Assembly (NCBI GenBank): GCA_016927115.1
Contig: JAFGNH010000035.1
Location: forward strand, 1 to 64,000
Source: Anaerolineales bacterium
GTDB lineage: Bacteria; Chloroflexota; Anaerolineae; Anaerolineales; E44-bin32
DNA: 64,000 nucleotides
Direction: 5' to 3'
Below are positions 62,360 to 64,000 of the stretch, in pieces (positions within the stretch are counted from its first letter, which is position 1; each line of letters opens with the position of its first letter). Made by a program: the position numbers and the translations under genes. The notes under the pieces are model-generated. The model was not told where the DNA came from. It searched no databases and was given only the letters and a program-made list of their open reading frames with translations.

Positions 62360-62550
62360 ACAAACCATCTCCGTACTCTGCAGATCCCAAAGCCTCTACA
62401 GGGCAGTCTTGTGCGTGGATTATACCCGATGCAGCTCCGAACCCGCTACCACCCTGCCCGACTGTGAATAACACCAACCAGCAGCTTTCTGCACCCTTTG
62501 AACAGCAGGAAAAACTGCTGCATTTGTTTAAAACCGGACCAGAAAACAGG

Positions 62551-62563
62551 TATACTGGATCCC
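62551..62563 (+). promoter_or_regulatory. Leaderless promoter of the LMW-PTP gene
   Basis: TATACT (62551-62556) sits 7 bases before the ATG at 62564, so the predicted start site is at or next to the start codon. TTTAAA (62527-62532, 18-base spacer) is a weak -35 candidate. No ribosome site is visible. Confidence 0.5.
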
Positions 62564-63049
62564 ATGAAAACCCACATTCTCTTTGTATGTATGGCCAATA
62601 TCGTCCGCAGTCCTGTTGCAGAGAACCTGTGCAAACACGCGGTTACCATGCATGAATTGGAAAAGGAGTTTGTGATCGATTCAGCCGGCACAACACCCGG
62701 TTTCGCAGGCCAGCCTCCGCATCCGGTCATGACCAGGGTTGCAGCCGCAGCAGGTGTTGTCAATGCGGGCCTTTCCCGGACCCTGACCAGGCAGGATCTG
62801 GAGGAATTCGATCTGATTCTGGTCATGGACTCAGAGAATTATGAGGATGTTCTGGCGCTCACCGACCGGGAAGACCAGAGAAAGAAAATCCGGTATCTGC
62901 GATCCTTTGACTCCACACATACAGGAGAACTGGATATCAAGGACCCGATTCTGGGATCGGCAGCCGATTTTGTTGAAGTATTTCAGATCATCCAGGCCAG
63001 TATCAACGGCCTCCTCGATTTTCTACAGCAGAAACCACTTCAAAAATAA
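62564..63049 (+). CDS. Low-molecular-weight protein tyrosine phosphatase
   Basis: A 161-residue phosphatase. VCMANIVRSP is the CX5R(S/T) active-site loop (C9, R15), FVIDSAGTTPGFAG is the following block, LVMDSENYEDV follows, and DPILGSAADF holds the catalytic acid in the DP motif. In glycan loci such enzymes dephosphorylate a tyrosine kinase that controls export, but no Wzc-like kinase is in the window, so a separate role is possible. The start at 62564 is the family start; the longer frame from 62498 is not. Confidence 0.9.
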   Translation: MKTHILFVCMANIVRSPVAENLCKHAVTMHELEKEFVIDSAGTTPGFAGQPPHPVMTRVAAAAGVVNAGLSRTLTRQDLEEFDLILVMDSENYEDVLALTDREDQRKKIRYLRSFDSTHTGELDIKDPILGSAADFVEVFQIIQASINGLLDFLQQKPLQK

Positions 63050-63720
63050 TCAATACAATAACAGTAAAAAGAACTGGTGTAACAAAAAGGCACCCTCTTC
63101 GTTTAAATAGGAGAGAGTGGGCAGCTAACATCTGAAACGATCAGGCGACCTTGGACGCCACAGATCCCAGCGGTCCCGATTGTTAGTTTCGGGGGGGAGT
63201 AATAAACGGGGAGTCTTTCCTTATTTGAATGGTCATTCTCGGGGGGATATGCGGCGATGGCCAATGGAATTCTCAAGAACCGGTTTCAGAATCTGTCCAC
63301 TCTTGCCTTGAATAACCTCTGTTCCTTTTTCAAGCCCTGTAATATGGCCTCCACAGATACAGTTCAATTCCTTTGCTCTATACTGCGAGCCGGGGATGCA
63401 ACCCCGACCTGAATAAAGAAACATTACCGCAGGCGGGCCAACTGCTGTCCTGCCGCCCGCCCTCCCCTCCAACATATATGCTCCTGTCTGCTGACATACA
63501 ACCTGCTTCTGCTTGACAGCCATCCATCTGGATCCTACTATGGTTGGATTGTTGGTATGTATCTGGATAAGCACGTACTTAAATATGGAAGAAAAGCATT
63601 AATGACTGCTTATGGGAACGTTCTTCCTGCACACCCATGGCCTGGCAGAGCACAGCCCACATGCTGGGAATGTTTTTACGTGGAAATTGGTGATTGATGA
63701 TACCGGAGAGAAGGTAACAT
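63050..63720. other. Gene-free stretch between the LMW-PTP gene and the MFS region
   Basis: About 670 bases with no supported gene. Open frames on both strands are short, lack ribosome sites and resemble no family I know. Two G-rich runs occur (TTCGGGGGGGAG near 63188 and TCTCGGGGGGAT near 63237). There is no terminator with a U tract. It could be decayed sequence. Confidence 0.4.
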
Positions 63721-63789
63721 ATGGAAACGCACTCTCCCGTGATCTCAACAACTGGTATACATACTGAGTCGCAGTACAAACGGAATTAG
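63721..63789 (+). CDS. Possible 22-codon leader ORF before the MFS gene
   Basis: A short frame (METHSP...YKRN, 22 residues, ending TAG at 63789) preceded by GGAGAGAAGG 6 bases upstream. It ends 39 bases before the MFS start, whose own site repeats the same 11-base string AGAGAAGGTAA. This looks like the arrangement of translational attenuators of drug-efflux genes, but there is no other support, so it is tentative. Confidence 0.35.
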   Translation: METHSPVISTTGIHTESQYKRN

Positions 63790-63828
63790 CCGCTGTCCGG
63801 TTATCCTTACCAGAGAAGGTAAACGATT

Positions 63829-64000
63829 ATGCAAACGCAGGTATCGAATCGAAAAAACACCATCATACTGTTCTTCACCATGGTCGTAGTGCTTCTTGGT
63901 TTTGGTATTTTCATCCCGATCCTCCCTTTCTATGTGGAGAGTTTTAATGCCGGTGGATTGGAACTCGGGCTGCTCATGGCAACATATGCCATCATGCAGT
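63829..64000 (+). CDS. MFS transporter (TetA/multidrug-like), truncated at window end
   Basis: The first 57 codons of a major facilitator protein; the frame stays open to the window edge. A short polar N-terminus is followed by helix 1 (IILFFTMVVVLLGFGIFIPIL), then PFYVESFNAGGLELGLLMATYAIMQ, with the spacing seen at the start of TetA- and quinolone-efflux-type transporters. AGAAGG lies 9 bases upstream of the ATG. The substrate cannot be told from this fragment. Confidence 0.82.
   Translation, partial: MQTQVSNRKNTIILFFTMVVVLLGFGIFIPILPFYVESFNAGGLELGLLMATYAIMQ

Noticed and set aside
63233-63574. A 113-codon minus-strand frame in the gap before the MFS gene
   Set aside because: No ribosome site, no recognisable motif and a composition unlike the neighbouring genes; it could be chance or a decayed fragment.

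Overview
The window looks like a chromosome segment of a Chloroflexota bacterium, most likely Anaerolineae-like. This is inferred from an FMN-riboswitch-controlled RibXY-type riboflavin importer, a DUF4349 lipoprotein, Thr/Pro-rich surface proteins, a sortase, and a very long one-strand glycan locus. I saw no tRNA, rRNA, CRISPR array, phage gene or insertion sequence.

Positions 199-43207 (all minus strand) form a surface-polysaccharide factory of about 43 kb. It holds: (a) nucleotide-sugar genes: a UDP-N-acetylhexosamine/UDP-hexose dehydrogenase, a UDP-glucuronate-type epimerase, Gmd and an Fcl-like reductase, a PseB-type 4,6-dehydratase with an RmlD-like reductase, two NeuB-family nonulosonate synthases, a NeuA cytidylyltransferase fused to a KdsC-like HAD phosphatase, and an SpsF-like cytidylyltransferase; (b) glycosyltransferases of the GT2, GT4 and membrane GT-C types, plus two proteins resembling capsule polysaccharide biosynthesis transferases; (c) four sulfotransferases and a SAM methyltransferase; (d) two export routes, a Wzm/Wzt ABC transporter and a Wzx-like flippase; (e) a winged-helix regulator and an HPr-kinase-like P-loop protein. 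The gene set suggests a sulfated, nonulosonate-containing capsule or exopolysaccharide. The exact sugars cannot be named from the sequence, because no aminotransferase, N-acetyltransferase or PAPS-making gene is visible.

Positions 43241-45516 (minus) hold a housekeeping run: tsaE, tsaB, rimI and a family-4 uracil-DNA glycosylase with a C-terminal clamp-binding-like motif. Positions 45598-47441 (plus) hold a metallophosphoesterase and a DUF4349 lipoprotein ending at a clear intrinsic terminator. Positions 47535-51708 (minus) hold a TolB-like beta-propeller lipoprotein and a riboflavin-type ABC importer behind an FMN riboswitch with its own promoter and terminator. Positions 52002-55605 (minus) carry phoU, tsaC, prmC and prfA.

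Positions 55789-62359 hold cell-envelope and signalling genes: a secreted VIT/VWA protein (plus), then on the minus strand a Thr/Pro-rich exported protein, a sensor with a degenerate class III cyclase domain, a small membrane protein and a sortase. A low-molecular-weight tyrosine phosphatase (62564-63049, plus) follows. After about 0.8 kb that is mostly gene-free, apart from a possible leader ORF, an MFS transporter gene runs off the window end.

The most unusual points are the sulfated-nonulosonate gene set with two NeuB lineages, the HprK-like protein in a glycan operon, a matched pair of promoters inside the locus, the predicted cyclase-dead sensor, and the riboswitch whose terminator arm is complementary to the aptamer 5' strand.
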